A stretch of DNA of 64,000 bases, taken from positions 1 through 64,000 of the forward strand of contig JAZKJV010005547.1 in assembly GCA_037367405.1 (NCBI GenBank). Reading direction: 5' to 3'. The DNA comes from Ottelia alismoides (lineage: Eukaryota; Streptophyta; Magnoliopsida; Alismatales; Hydrocharitaceae). Shown here piece by piece: positions 53,401 to 64,000 of this stretch. The notes below the pieces were generated by a model. That model searched no databases, was not told the origin of the DNA, and saw nothing but the letters and a program-made list of their open reading frames with translations. The position numbers and the translations under genes are program-made. Position 1 is the first letter of the stretch. Every line of letters starts with the position of its first letter.

Positions 53401-55380
53401 ATTTTATTTTTATTTTTATTTAATTTTTCTATTTTTTATTTAATTTTTATTTTATTTCTATGAATATATACAATGAGGTAAAAATAATTTAGTTTTATTT
53501 TGTCAAAAATAATTATTTATATACATAGGTATTATGTACAACATACAGTGGATCCTATCTCTCTCTCTACTTATTTCATTTGGCGATCAGGTCAAGGATT
53601 GACCTTCTCTTGGGGTTTGGGTCCCCATTCCTTTTTCTTTTCCTTTATTCTTTTATTTTTTGCACGAATAATGCTAATTATGCAATATTAACTATGCATG
53701 ATAAATGCCATGTTATTGTATTTACAAATATTTACATGTTGTTTTGCCAAGATAAATAGCTAAATAAAAGAATAAAAAGTGGGAATCAGGGATTCATCAC
53801 CTCATATACTTTACCTTTGCTAGTCCATTAGCAAAAACTTATTTGAAAAAGAAGTGAAAGAGGAAATAAAAGAAAAGGAAGGAGAATCAAGATTGATTAT
53901 TAAACTTATCTTCATTAAATTGAAGTATGTAGCTCAGTCAGACATTTGGATTATTAGTTTATCGGAACCTTATTGGAATCTAGGTTTAAGACTCAATAGC
54001 CTCTAAGTTCCACCATTCTATGGTCAAGACTCCTCAATAATCCAGACCTGAACAAGTCTACGTACGCAAACTCTAATGACCATGTATCTTTCCTTGTACC
54101 GTGTAAGTGATATGTAGCTCCCCACCTCAGAAATGATAAAGAAACAACCTCGCTCAGTAAGATAACTCTAAGTCCTCATTCTAGAAGCTCTTTCCTCGAG
54201 GAACATGGTATTTCCTTCTAAGTTCAAGTTCAACCGGCTCAAGAAGAGGGGAAAAGAAGAGAATGGATTGTGGCCAGTGTAGCCACGTATCCCTGGGAGC
54301 TCAACCAGTGTAGATAAGTCTCCCGCTGCAAGCTTCATGAGATGAGAAGGTGGGATACATAAGATTTGCTTTATTTGACTATATACACTCCGACAGGCAT
54401 TTTATTTTCAATCACGCATGTCCACTTTTTTAGAGTTTTTCTTTATTTTGCACATTTTTTGATGTGCATATGTACAACATATCTACATGGTGTGGCATAT
54501 ACATAAGGACTTTTTCTTCGTGAGCTAGTAGACTGTCCCTCTTTTGAAGAATTATTGCAACCCACAACTTCTGTCTTTAGACCTCAACACCGTCAGACCA
54601 AGTTGAGGTGCACATCCCTCCCTAAAGGAAGATGAGAGGTTCCGCCTAAAAGTACTACCCTCGTATGCTACTCCAAGCTAAAGAAAACTACCTCATCATC
54701 ACCTCATCCGTAGAGAGCTATGTATAAGGTGTTGATCCAAGTAAAGCCATTATTTGTGAGAGTCATGCGTGCGTTGTTAAGTGTTCTACTTAGGCTCATT
54801 AAGATGACATGTGAACATAGCCTAACAGACTCAAAGAATTAAGTCACTAATGGACCTGAAAAGTCTTAACCCCAAATCCTATAAGGTTTCTCTGAGAGTT
54901 AGGTGGATTAAAGTCTTAACCAAGCTCCATTTTCCAATTTAATTCCAAACTAGTTTAAATGTCAACTACGATTCGGAAGAATATAGAAATTTTTGAAAAC
55001 GTGCAAGATTTTTGAAAATGTTTGAATGCATGCATGCATGAGCGCAGAAGTTTTGCAAATTATTTACAAACATTTACACACGAGTTTTTGCAATCTTTTT
55101 ATTTTTCAAACATTTTTCAAAAATTTTGTACTATATAAATAATTTTGATACAAAAATATTTACAAAGTTTTCACAAGCAAACCATTTTTACAAATATTTG
55201 TACAAAAATAATTTTTACAAATAGCTATTTACAAATATATGTGTGTGCAAGAAAGAATTTTATGTACAAGGACAATTTTTAAATTTTTTATAATTTTTAA
55301 GCTTTTGATTTTTAGCCATTTTATTTATTAACACACAAAGTACGAGTTATGGCTAAAGTATATATGCAATATATACGACA
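50441..55380 (-). repeat. 3' LTR of E2, about 4.9 kb
   Basis: Starts on the minus strand at 55380 with TGTCGTATATATTGC after the polypurine tract. The end is placed near 50441 (...CCGCTCATCA) by analogy with the E3 LTR end (...GGCATCAACA), and is approximate. It contains a GC-rich promoter-like block (51760-52970) with CCTATATAACTTGC on the minus strand near 52735-52750 as a probable TATA box. Very AT-rich U3 and U5 parts flank it. Confidence 0.65.
53361..53385. repeat. TG microsatellite
   Basis: TGTGTGTGTGTGTGT tract within the E2 LTR. Confidence 0.85.
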
Positions 55381-55455
55381 CCCCCTATACTTAGCTTGAA
55401 CGATGTCCTCGGAGTGATCAAAGAGCGATGAAGAAGACATAACTCGTGCATAGTA
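55381..55455 (-). promoter_or_regulatory. LTR-proximal hairpin and polypurine tract (E2)
   Basis: On the minus strand GCTAAGTATAGGGGG ends directly before the LTR. The upstream arm with TATACTATGCACGAGTTATGTC matches E1 3270-3349 in content and order. Confidence 0.72.
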
Positions 55456-55524
55456 TAAGGAAGTGAAAAGAAAGGTTATATTACAACGACGAGTGAAGGA
55501 ATAAAACCAATAGAAGTCGGCGAT

Positions 55525-55560
55525 CCCCCTATATTTAGGATCAAGTAATCCTTAAGTATA
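55525..55560 (-). promoter_or_regulatory. Hairpin plus G-tract module 3 (E2)
   Basis: Minus strand: TATACTTAAGGAT and ATCCTAAATATA arms around a short loop, then GGGGG. One bulge in the stem. Confidence 0.68.
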
Positions 55561-55611
55561 GAAATCTGTACACAAGGGGAAGACCAAGGGTAGAATGTAC
55601 ACGGTCTACCT

Positions 55612-55645
55612 CCCCTATACTTAGGGTAAAATATCCCTAAGTATA
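55612..55645 (-). promoter_or_regulatory. Hairpin plus G-tract module 2 (E2)
   Basis: Minus strand: TATACTTAGGG and CCCTAAGTATA arms, then GGGG. The stem pairs GGG/CCC where E1 modules pair AGG/CCT or ACG/CGT. Confidence 0.75.
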
Positions 55646-55696
55646 GGCAGCAAAATAGAGGTAAAATGAATCAAAAGAATAATCAAAAGGCTGACA

Positions 55697-55732
55697 CCCC
55701 CCATACGTAGGGTAAAGTATACCCTAAGTATA
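55697..55732 (-). promoter_or_regulatory. Hairpin plus G-tract module 1 (E2)
   Basis: Minus strand: ATACTTAGGGTA and TACCCTACGTAT arms around a 5-base loop, then GGGGGG. One mismatch in the stem. Confidence 0.7.
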
Positions 55733-55859
55733 GCATAATCATAAGATGCAAAATGGGGTGTTAGACCAAATAATGTATGATATGGACAACTGGATCTATA
55801 CAAGGGCAGAAGAAAGTGATAATCAGGCATGAGATGCAAATGATGTGAGTCAAAGATCA

Positions 55860-57180
55860 CATCTCATGCAAAATGAATAGGGGCGACATCAACGATCAGC
55901 GGATCATGGTCTAGATAAGGCTTCAGTCGCTGACCATTAACTCGAAAGATGGACTCAGATGACATCTCAGATATATCAATACTACCATTGTCATGGACCT
56001 TTCGGACCAAGTATGGTCCTTACCACTTGCTCTGCATCTTCCTTGGAAATAGTCTCAATCTGGCATCAAACAACCATACTCTCTGGTTCGGCTCAAACTG
56101 CTTATGGCTGATATGAGAATCATGTTATATCTTTACTCGCTCCTTATACTGCAAGCTTCTCGAAAAGGCTGTATCTCTAAGCTCTTCCAGGGCTGCCAAC
56201 TCTGCCTTCCTCTGATCTCCTATACTCTTTGGGTCCAATAATATCTCAGTGACATCCCACAGTGACTTGTGCTTTATCTCCACATGTAAATGACATGACT
56301 TGACATAGACGAGATGAAAGGGAGACATACCCAAAGATGTCTTTAAGGAAGTCTGATATGCCCACAAGACCGAGTCCAAAAGCTGTGACCAATCATTTCG
56401 GTCTGGACGGACGACCTTCTGCAGTATCATCTTGATCTCCTTGTTCGATACTTCAGCAAGACCATTGGTCTGAGGGTGATATGGAGTGGCAACTCGATGG
56501 TCTATGTTGAACTCGTTAGCAAGGGCCTTTACCTTGTCATTGATAAAATGAGACCTCCGTCATATATCAAAACTCTAGGCATCTGAACCGTGAAATGATA
56601 TTCTTCCCTAAAAATCGGTAAACAATCTTAGCATATGCAGTTCGGACGGGAATGACCTCAACCCAACGACTCGCATAGTCGACAGCCAACAGAACGTACT
56701 CGAATCCCTGACTCTTAGGAAATGGACCCATGAAATCGATGCCCCGTGCGTCAAAAACCTCACAGAAGTGAATTGACTACATCAACATCATATCACGTTG
56801 TCCACAAGTGCCCATCCTCTGACAGTCAGTAAACCTCTTCACGAATTCGTCGGAATCCTTGAAGAGGGTAGGCCACTATAGGTCGGATTGGAACACTTTC
56901 TGTATTGTTCTCCTCCAGAATGATGTCATCCTGCCTCAAGCTTGTGACAGTATGTGAGGATGCTATGGTGATCTTCATGAGGAATGCACCGACGCCAGAC
57001 ACTATCCCCTCCTTCATGATAAAGGATGGGATCCTCCCAATGGTACGACTTGGCCTTCGTAAGGAAGGACTCAAGTCGCTATCTGGGCCAACCTTGTGGA
57101 ACTTTCTTGGCAACAAGATAGTTCACAATGTCAGTACCATGGGAGTGATGCGATAGTAAGGATCACCTCATTTGGGAAGG
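55860..57180 (-). pseudogene. E2 integrase remnant
   Basis: The minus-strand C-terminal half (56125-56430) reads DWSQLLDSVLWAYQTSLKTS and LGMSPFHLVYVKSCHLHVEI, the conserved integrase segment W-A-Y-R-T-x-x-K-T-x-x-G-x-S-P-x-x-L-V-Y. Farther upstream on the minus strand, codons near 56450-56760 fit the core domain (the words for GLAEVSNKEI and [12 protein letters not shown] can be read), broken by frame changes. The zinc-binding region (56760-57120) is scrambled. Non-functional. Confidence 0.78.
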
Positions 57181-57182
57181 TC

Positions 57183-57575
57183 TCAGTGATAGGCCTCAAT
57201 CTGCTCAGATTCCTCAAGATTTTCCAACCGGGAGAGATGATCCGCCACCACATTCTTGACTCCAGGTTTGTCCTTAATCTCAATATAAAACTCCTGGAGT
57301 AGAAGCATCCATCTAGTCAATCTCGCTTTGGCATCCTTCTTGGCCATGAGGTACCTGATGGTGGTATGATCAGTATAGATAGTCACTCTGGATCCAAGAA
57401 TATACGATCTGAACTTATCCAAGGCAAATACTATGACTAGCTTCTCTTTCTCTGTGACTGTATAATTCCACCGAGCGGCATCCAATGTACGTCTAGCGTA
57501 GTGAATGGCAAATGGTAATCCATCCCTCCTCTCTCCTAGAACAACCCCTATGGAAAAATCAGAAGCATCCGCCAT
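57183..57575 (-). pseudogene. E2 RNase H remnant
   Basis: 130 open residues with [60 protein letters not shown] and [14 protein letters not shown]. This is the typical Ty3 RNase H with D, E, D catalytic positions, ending at the RNase H to integrase connector. It is the best kept part of the element. Confidence 0.88.
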
Positions 57576-58545
57576 GATCTGGAATGGGAGAGACTAATCA
57601 GGCGGCTGAAGGACATGAGCCTCAACAACTAGATTCTTGAGAGTCTCAAAAGACGCAAGACACTTATCATCTACAATGAACTCGGTGTCTTTCGTTAGCA
57701 GATCAGTGAGCGGCTAGGCAATCCTGCTGAAGTACTGAATAAAACGTCGGTAGAAACTGATATGCCCCAGAAAAGTCCGCAACTACCGCTGGTTGGACGG
57801 TGGATTGAGTTTCCCGATGATATCCACCTTGACCGAATCAACCTTCATGCCCCTATTGGAGATGATATGACCAAGCACCGTCCCCTGAGTTACCATGAAG
57901 TGACTCTTCTCCCAAGATAAAACAAGATGCACCTCAATGTAGCGCTGAAGCACTCGGTCTAGGCAATCAAGACAAGCATCAAACCCGTCGTCATAAAGCG
58001 AGAAATCGTCCATGAAGAACTCTAAGCAGTCACCCACCATGTCTGAGAAGATGGACAACATGCACCTTTGGAATATTGTTGGGGTGTTACATAGACCAAA
58101 GGACATCCGTATGAAAGCATGAGTCCCAAATGGACAGGTGAATGTCGTCTTGTCCTGGTCTTCAGGCGCAATGGACACCTGATTATAGGCGGAGTACCCA
58201 TCAGGGAAACAATGGTGACTCTTCATAGCTAGCCTCTCTATAATATGATCAATAAAAGGTGGCGAGAAATGATCCTTCTTGGTGGTCTGATCCAATCGTA
58301 TGTAGTCCACACAAACCCTCTAAGAAGTGGGTACACGGGTAGCAATCTACTCTCCAGACTCACTCACTACTATGGTGATGCCTGTCTTCTTGGGCACCAC
58401 ATGCAATGGACTAACCCACTTGGAGTCGGAGATGTGGTAGATAAAATCGGCGCTTCACCATTTGGATATCTCTTTCATGACCACTTCTCGAAGATTCAGG
58501 TTCAACCGTTGATGAATCCACATTTCATCATCTTTATTCTATCAT
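57576..58545 (-). pseudogene. E2 reverse transcriptase remnant
   Basis: The minus-strand segment 58310-57783 reads DYIRLDQTTKKDHFSPPFID, FTCPFGTHAFIRMSFGLCNT and EFFMDDFSLY. FMDD stands in the catalytic Y/F-x-D-D position near 58010. Upstream, in broken frames, VVPKKTGITIVVSE and a VCVDY start of the palm can be read to about 58545. Downstream the thumb region carries stops at about 57780, 57715 and 57590. Confidence 0.85.
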
Positions 58546-58560
58546 TTTGGCCTCAAAAAC

Positions 58561-61500
58561 CCTGACAAATGCATGTAAATACCCTTAATTAGAGCATCTT
58601 AGCATTCATGCATGGGCATGTAAATAGTGTATAAAGTACCGTTTTTAAAGCCAAAATTATAGAATAAATAAAAGAAAAGAATAAGAATAAAATATTGTAA
58701 ATATTTTATGACCGAAATCCTAAGACCTAGGCATCTTGATGACTAGGTCGACAAGGAATAAAGTAGGGGGAGATAAGGACCAGAATACAATAAAAATACC
58801 TTTGTTTATTCATTTTGGGACCTATTTTTGGTTCCGCTTTTTATACATCAAATAAAGAAACTATGTACATGGAAGTTGTAGATATTTAAATAGATAAAAA
58901 TACAAAATTTATTTCATGCAAAAATACTGTACAGATAAAAAGTTATGATCTGAATAAAAATCCAAAATACCAACTTCCCACACCTATATCTTGCAAATAA
59001 AAACTCGAAATGCATCAAACTCACCTTTAATTGTATATAATTTAAAATAAGCTATTTAATGAAGGTGGTTTCCCATTTGGCGGAGGTACGGTTTGAAAGT
59101 TGAGTTTTGGACCCCTATTGTATACTTGTACAGGATAAATTTTTTTTATTTATTCATTACTTTTATAATTTTATATTTTTTATAACTTTGTAAATATTGT
59201 TTATAAAAAATATATATATTAAAATCAGAATAAAAACTCAAAGAAGACACAAAATAAAATACTTGTATAAATAGCATACCTATGTATAATACATATACCT
59301 ATAAAATTACTATTTATATTTTATTAAGTGTACAAAATACATCAGAAAAATAAAATAAAAATATATTTAAGTGTATAAAGATATTTTATAAATCTATATA
59401 ATAATAAATAAATAAATAAAATATATAAAATAAAAATAAAATAGTAAAATATATAGATATATATACACCTATATAGGGCATAAAAGATAACTTGTAATTA
59501 TATGCCTCATAAAAATAAATAAAAATCACCATAAAATTCTTTATAAAATCAGAAACATTTTTTATTTTATAACCTACAATTAATAAATTCATTTAATATT
59601 GTATTTCGAATTTACAAATAATTTTGGCTTCGAATTTACTGGTTGGTCCACGTGGACCAACCAGGCGCGGTCATCTGTTGACCTCGGTCAACTGCCTGAC
59701 CGAGGTCTGCCACCTTCTGACAGCCCGATTCGAAACCGATTTCGCCCAATTTCCGAGCCTAATCCTTGCGTCGTCCTCCCTCGATCCCTTCTTGGAAAAT
59801 TTTCCCTGATCATCACTAACCCACGCCACACCTTCAGATCACGCAAAATCTCCATCATGTGCGTGTGGCCCTCGCTTGAAGAAGACGCCACCATCCTATA
59901 TATAGTCGACCCACCACCTTCAAGCTCGGATTTGAACCCCCTTAGCACCCTCTTCACTCCCGTTTTGGTGCCCTTGAGTGAGAGGAAGGTGACAGCTTCC
60001 GCTTACGCGCGTCAGATCGGTCGAGCACACATCAGGGCGGCTCCACCACCTCCGCCATTCGTCGGCGTTGCGGTTCCCCCACCTCTGATTCCGGCCATCG
60101 ATGTATACTTCTTTTCCACCTTTTTCATTTCGTATTTTATTTCCCTTAGCCGTAGGATCAAAACCCCCAAAAAATCATCGAGTTCCATCCATGGATTCGC
60201 CTTTACGATCATCTCGCCGGAGCTCGCTCCGACAATCACTTCGCGCCACCGTTCCCCATCGCCATCCGCTTCACCGACATTCGAGCATTTTGACCTCGTT
60301 GATCTTTATTTACTTGCAGGTCCACAGACATCAAAGATACGCCTGGAGCTCGTTTTGAGCTTCGGCGGAGGATCCAGGAGCCCACCAGCTCCACCGCTCT
60401 CTCCCGTGAACTCCGACTACCGTTGGAGCTTTTTGGAGCCCCAGGCAGCCATAAGAGGACCCCAAGAGGTCGCAACCCAATTTTGGAGCCCAACCATCGC
60501 CGGAGGACGGAGAATTAGCTCAGGAAAGCTCGCCTCGTCGGTGTTGCTTCCCTGTTCTTCCTCATCGCCTCTCCACCGTCAAATCGGGCCGCACCTCCAG
60601 ATCCAGCAGCGACCTTCCGATCTTCTCCAGCAATCACAGTCCGATCCACCAGAGGATATCTAATCGCAGCCATCCGCTGCGAACCGTCATCGCGCGTTGT
60701 GCGAACGCCGCGTGGATGAGTGACCGCCTCCCAGCCGTCCGATCGCGCACGAGGAGTTTAGGCGTGGGTATTTTACTCCTACACCCCCACCATTTTTGCA
60801 TTTTATATTTAGTCCAGAAACTTTTATTTGTAGTTTAAATATTTTTTTGTAATATTTACGTCCAGACCCCTGTAATTTCTATATTTGCACTTAGGTCCAG
60901 TCCACGTCACCTCACGTGACCCGTGCACATGGGGTGGTGGGTATTTTGCAGGGACCCCCCTGGGGGTTTGTCTTTTTCGATTTGGTCCATGAACATTTTA
61001 ATTAAGTTATAATATTTTGGTGAAATTGCATATGAACCCCTGGAACTTTGTAAAATTGCAAAAATACCCCTGCCAGGTCACGTGCCTAGTGCGCGTGAGT
61101 TGGACATTTTGCAGTGAACCCCCTCCAGGTTTGGGTATTTATTTTTAGTGCAGAAAATTGATTTTAACGTTATATATTTTTGGGAAAATTGCATGTAGGC
61201 CCCTGGACTTCTGTGTATTTACGTTTATGCCCTTGCTAGTATTGTATTTTTGCTTGGATGTTTGCATTTGTTTTATGCATCATTTTAACTCGAAAATTTA
61301 CCAAAAAATACCATAGGTTCTTGTTGCATTGTAGTTTAACGCAATATTTTTAGTTTGCATTTTTACTGCATTTTCATATTTATTAAAAATCAAAAACATG
61401 CATTTTCAGCACTGTTTGTATTAGAAAATACATAAAAATTATAAAAAGTCTTTCAAAAATTCCAAAAAAAATATATTTGGTGTGTTTTAATTTATTTTAT

Positions 61501-62290
61501 TTTCTGACCAAAAAGCCCTAAAAGTTACAAAAGAAAACCCCTAAAAATAGCAAAATTCTCAAAATCTTCATAAAAATCTTAAAAATGCTACAAAAATCCT
61601 AAAAATCTTATTTTTATCTCTGAATTTTTTTGTTGAATTATCTTTAGTTTAAAATTAGTTTGGAAAATTTTCTTTACTGTTTGCTATTTTATTTTCCCAT
61701 TTTGTCCCATCCTTTTATTTTCTATACTGTTTTCAGCATTTTTATTTTAAAAATACTAAAAATATTCAGAAAATCTCTTAAAATCACAAAACGTCATAAA
61801 ATTATAAAAAGCCCAAAAACATTTCATTTCCTGATTTTTAAATATTTTTACATAATTTTTATAAGACCATATCCCTCTCTTTTCTTATATTATATATATT
61901 CTAAAAAAAGTATAAAATATAAAAAGAAAAAACAAAATCAGTAAATTAAAAACCCAAATATAAAAATATAATATCAAAAATTAAATAAAAAATATAAAAT
62001 AAAAAACCCACAAAAATTTGCATATTTGTTGGTAATTAATCATACATTCACACTTTGTGCATTTTTGCCTTGTTCTATCTTGTTTGCTCTTTGTATTCGA
62101 CCTCTACACACTTGCACTATACACATATTCTGTAGAGTTATAATAAATTTTAACTCCACCTTTGCTTGTCATTGTTTGATTCGATATTGTGTGTTTTATG
62201 TTGTTTGAAGTCTAGATTTCGTGTGGTCGATTCAGCGACTGAGTTCCCGCCTTGTGTGGAACTTAAGACCATCGATCTTTGGCATCAACA
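58561..62290 (+). repeat. 5' LTR of Ty3-type element E3 (left end unclear)
   Basis: LTR-like DNA on the plus strand ending ...GGCATCAACA at 62290, two bases before the primer site. It includes AT-rich U3-like DNA, a 26-bp palindrome (59639-59664), a probable TATA box CCTATATATAGTC near 59896, a GC-rich R-like block (59700-60760), and AT-rich U5 with repeated TTTAGTCC/CTTAGGTCC phrases (60830-61200). Similarity to E1 near 59060-59115 supports family membership. The start TG of the LTR was not found after E2, so it may be truncated or begin within 58561-59000. Confidence 0.6.
59639..59664. promoter_or_regulatory. 26-bp perfect palindrome with CACGTG core (E3 LTR)
   Basis: The half-site CTGGTTGGTCCAC is followed by its exact complement, with CACGTG at the centre. 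It lies about 250 bases before the TATA box. Compare 13959-13974 in E1. Confidence 0.75.
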
Positions 62291-62292
62291 AA

Positions 62293-62309
62293 TAGCATCG
62301 TTGCCAGGG
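62293..62309 (+). promoter_or_regulatory. Primer binding site of E3, decayed Asp-tRNA type
   Basis: TAGCATCGTTGCCAGGG compares with TGGCGCCGTTGCCGGGG, the complement of the plant Asp-tRNA 3' end used by Athila/Tat elements. The four differences are all G-to-A or C-to-T. Confidence 0.65.
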
Positions 62310-63735
62310 AGCAACAGCGTATAGAGCATTCTTTTGTGATTGATTGTGAATATTTGCCTATCTTTTTACATATTTATTTGATTATATTGTTTGATTGGAC
62401 TAATCACCTTTTGGTTGGATTTTGTGCGAGGTACCGCCGAGCGAGGGGAGAGCTCCATCCTAGGCGCTTGGGCACCCACGTGAAGGCTCGCTTAGCACCA
62501 AAAAGAACTTGGGGGCTTGAGAAGACCATAATCTCTTCTAGAATTTTTGTAGTTTAAAAATTTGTAATTTGAAGTGAGAGAGAGACTTAATTTGTAATAA
62601 CTTGGACTCTCTAGGACACTCGGGCCTAATTTCCAAGTGTTTGTTCACTTGGGGGCTCACCGCGGTTTTGTGTTTTTCGCGGCTTTCTCGTCTTTATTTC
62701 ATTTTGTTTCCCGAGGATTTATCCCCTAAACATAGGAATTTTTGTTGACTGTGATGAATTAAGAAGCTAAGGCCCAATCCATAATATCTTGACTGCACCT
62801 ATAGATCGTTGGACTTGGCTAAAAATCAACTGAAAAGGCTATTGACTTGGACTAGAGACCACGTGCTGAGAGGAGTCGTATACAGTGCTGGCAGGATCCA
62901 CTGTGGTGGACACCGATCAGCTCCCGAGACCGGACTCCGGACTCTCTTTCTAGTCATAGCTACTTGTTCTTCATGTTAATAGAAGTTACTCATTTTAGGG
63001 TGATTTCCTCGTGCATGCATTTAGGTAGTTTTATTATTATATTTAATTTATGCGCGGATCACTTTGCATGTAGAGTGATGGCGAAAAGGTACGCATTTCT
63101 ATCCCTGCATGCATCATAGATTTTGACTGCGCGTCGGCTTTTCCGCTTTCCTTCCCCAGTTTTGTTGGACTTTAAATAACAAGGAAATTGGAAAATTCGT
63201 TAGACGGTGATTGTTCAGAAAAATACATAAAAAGCGAAAATCATAAAATTGGGACTGCTAATGTAAATTTGACCTAACACTCATCCCACCAAAAACTGTC
63301 TTGGGGAGAGTAACCCCCTCCTTGTTTGATTTATCTGCTACGAGAGAGTGACCCGAGGATAGAGCCACGCCTGAAATTCTGATTGAGTATTGATCGTGGT
63401 TAGTCGTTCTCCAGTGAGGATCTCTCCGGTAACCGGTAAAGTGGACCGTGACGTCCTTAGCAGATTGAATTTGCGGGAACAACCGGGATACAATTCGCAA
63501 TTCATACTGGCTGGGAAAGATCTAATGTGGATCGGGACAGTCAGTTAGGAAAGTAGGGTACCTAACAGCTCGCTCTAACACTCTGATAGATTGACTGATG
63601 ACCTAATAAATTTTGACAAGATAACAGACCGAACTTTCACGGTCATCAGCTCAAGAGTTGTGTAGGTGAATTGGTGGTTTGATTGAACATCTTGTTTGCA
63701 TTCCAGATCTCATCCACCCTTATCTCTAGATCAAG
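62310..63735 (+). other. E3 leader
   Basis: About 1.4 kb of untranslated leader with GGGAGCAACAG, GTGAAGGCTCGCTTAGCACC and ACTTGGGGGC phrases of the sort seen after Ty3 primer sites. No convincing coding frame. Long leaders are usual in this group. Confidence 0.5.
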
Positions 63736-64000
63736 ATGATGGGAAGGAGATCCCTTAGGCCACGTCTGGTGGCACCGCTATCGAGCACTCCTCCTTTTTC
63801 ATCTAGGTCAGCTTCGGGGAGTCCAGACCCACTCTCTGAGCCTGAGTTTACGTCCACCCTGTTCCCCCTCGACCACCCTTCTTCTTCTATCAGTCCAGTG
63901 GTTCAGACTTTAGTGCATAACAGAGTTCAGAACATTTAACGTCACCTGAGATAGATTCTTTTGACTTTGCAGAAACACTAGAAATGGAAGGCAGAGAGGA
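63736..64000 (+). pseudogene. Start of E3 gag, cut by window end
   Basis: Begins MMGRRSLRPRLVAPLSSTPP, serine/proline-rich, with a TAA near 63937 after HNRVQNI. In another frame the text continues past the window. Placement as the gag N-terminus is inferred from its position after the leader; the N-termini of these Gags are poorly conserved. Confidence 0.4.

Larger units (their letters stand above)
50441..58560 (-). mobile_element. Ty3-type LTR retrotransposon E2, 3' half (pol and LTR)
   Basis: Minus-strand element of the E1 family. The order on the minus strand is RT (from about 58545), RNase H, integrase, hairpin/G-tract modules (55732-55381), then the LTR (55380 down to about 50441). Gag and protease are missing: coding similarity stops at about 58560, where unrelated or E3 LTR sequence begins. 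The pol frames hold several stops and frameshifts. Confidence 0.8.

Noticed and set aside
59599..60663. 354-residue open frame rich in Ser and Pro
   Set aside because: It spans the palindrome, TATA box and GC-rich part of an LTR. No domain or homologue recognised. Best explained by base composition.

Overview
This is plant nuclear DNA: a repeat-dense stretch of an angiosperm chromosome with one recognisable host gene. The evidence for a plant is the plant-type Ty1/copia and Ty3 retrotransposons with Met-tRNA and Asp-tRNA primer sites, Mutator-like, hAT and Helitron-like DNA elements, and a nine-exon gene for the plant augmin subunit AUG7. The AUG7 protein looks closer to the monocot version I know than to the Arabidopsis one (for example VEASCYAD), so a monocot is my low-confidence guess.

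Layout. 1-3349: 3' half of a Ty3-type element (E1) holding only gag and protease remnants, then hairpin plus G-tract modules and the polypurine tract. About 3350-16350: its long LTR (about 4.7 kb net), split by a Mutator-like element (3584-4969), a decayed copia element C (6557-12959) and a hAT MITE (14503-15002). Element C itself carries a retroposon and two hAT insertions. 17352-19272: a Pack-MULE-like element with a broken copy of part of a UTP18 gene. 19488-20978: a tandemly repeated hAT element. 22357-22582: a hAT MITE.

22914-39810, minus strand: AUG7. Nine exons can be placed with matching splice phases, except that exon 2 is one base short. Intron 6 is 10.6 kb because copia element A (24602-34584) sits in it, and element A is itself split by copia element B (27062-32169). 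B has identical LTRs and an uninterrupted 1404-residue polyprotein. Intron 8 holds a 5'-truncated copia remnant. Intron 1 holds three copies of a 522-bp tandem repeat.

40446-46726: two Helitron-like elements in a row, then anonymous AT-rich DNA with small tandem repeats and a third Helitron-like 5' end at 49256. 50441-58560, minus strand: a second Ty3-type element (E2) with a 4.9-kb LTR, the same hairpin and G-tract modules, and reverse transcriptase, RNase H and integrase remnants but no gag. From about 58.6 kb to the end: the 5' LTR, primer site, leader and start of gag of a third related element (E3), plus strand, which runs off the window.

The DNA works mainly as a record of nested transposition around a slowly evolving mitotic gene. 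Only AUG7 (if its exon 2 frame is real) and element B look capable of making a full-length product. Most junctions were placed by target-site duplications read directly from the sequence. Family names rest on remembered protein motifs, not on database searches.
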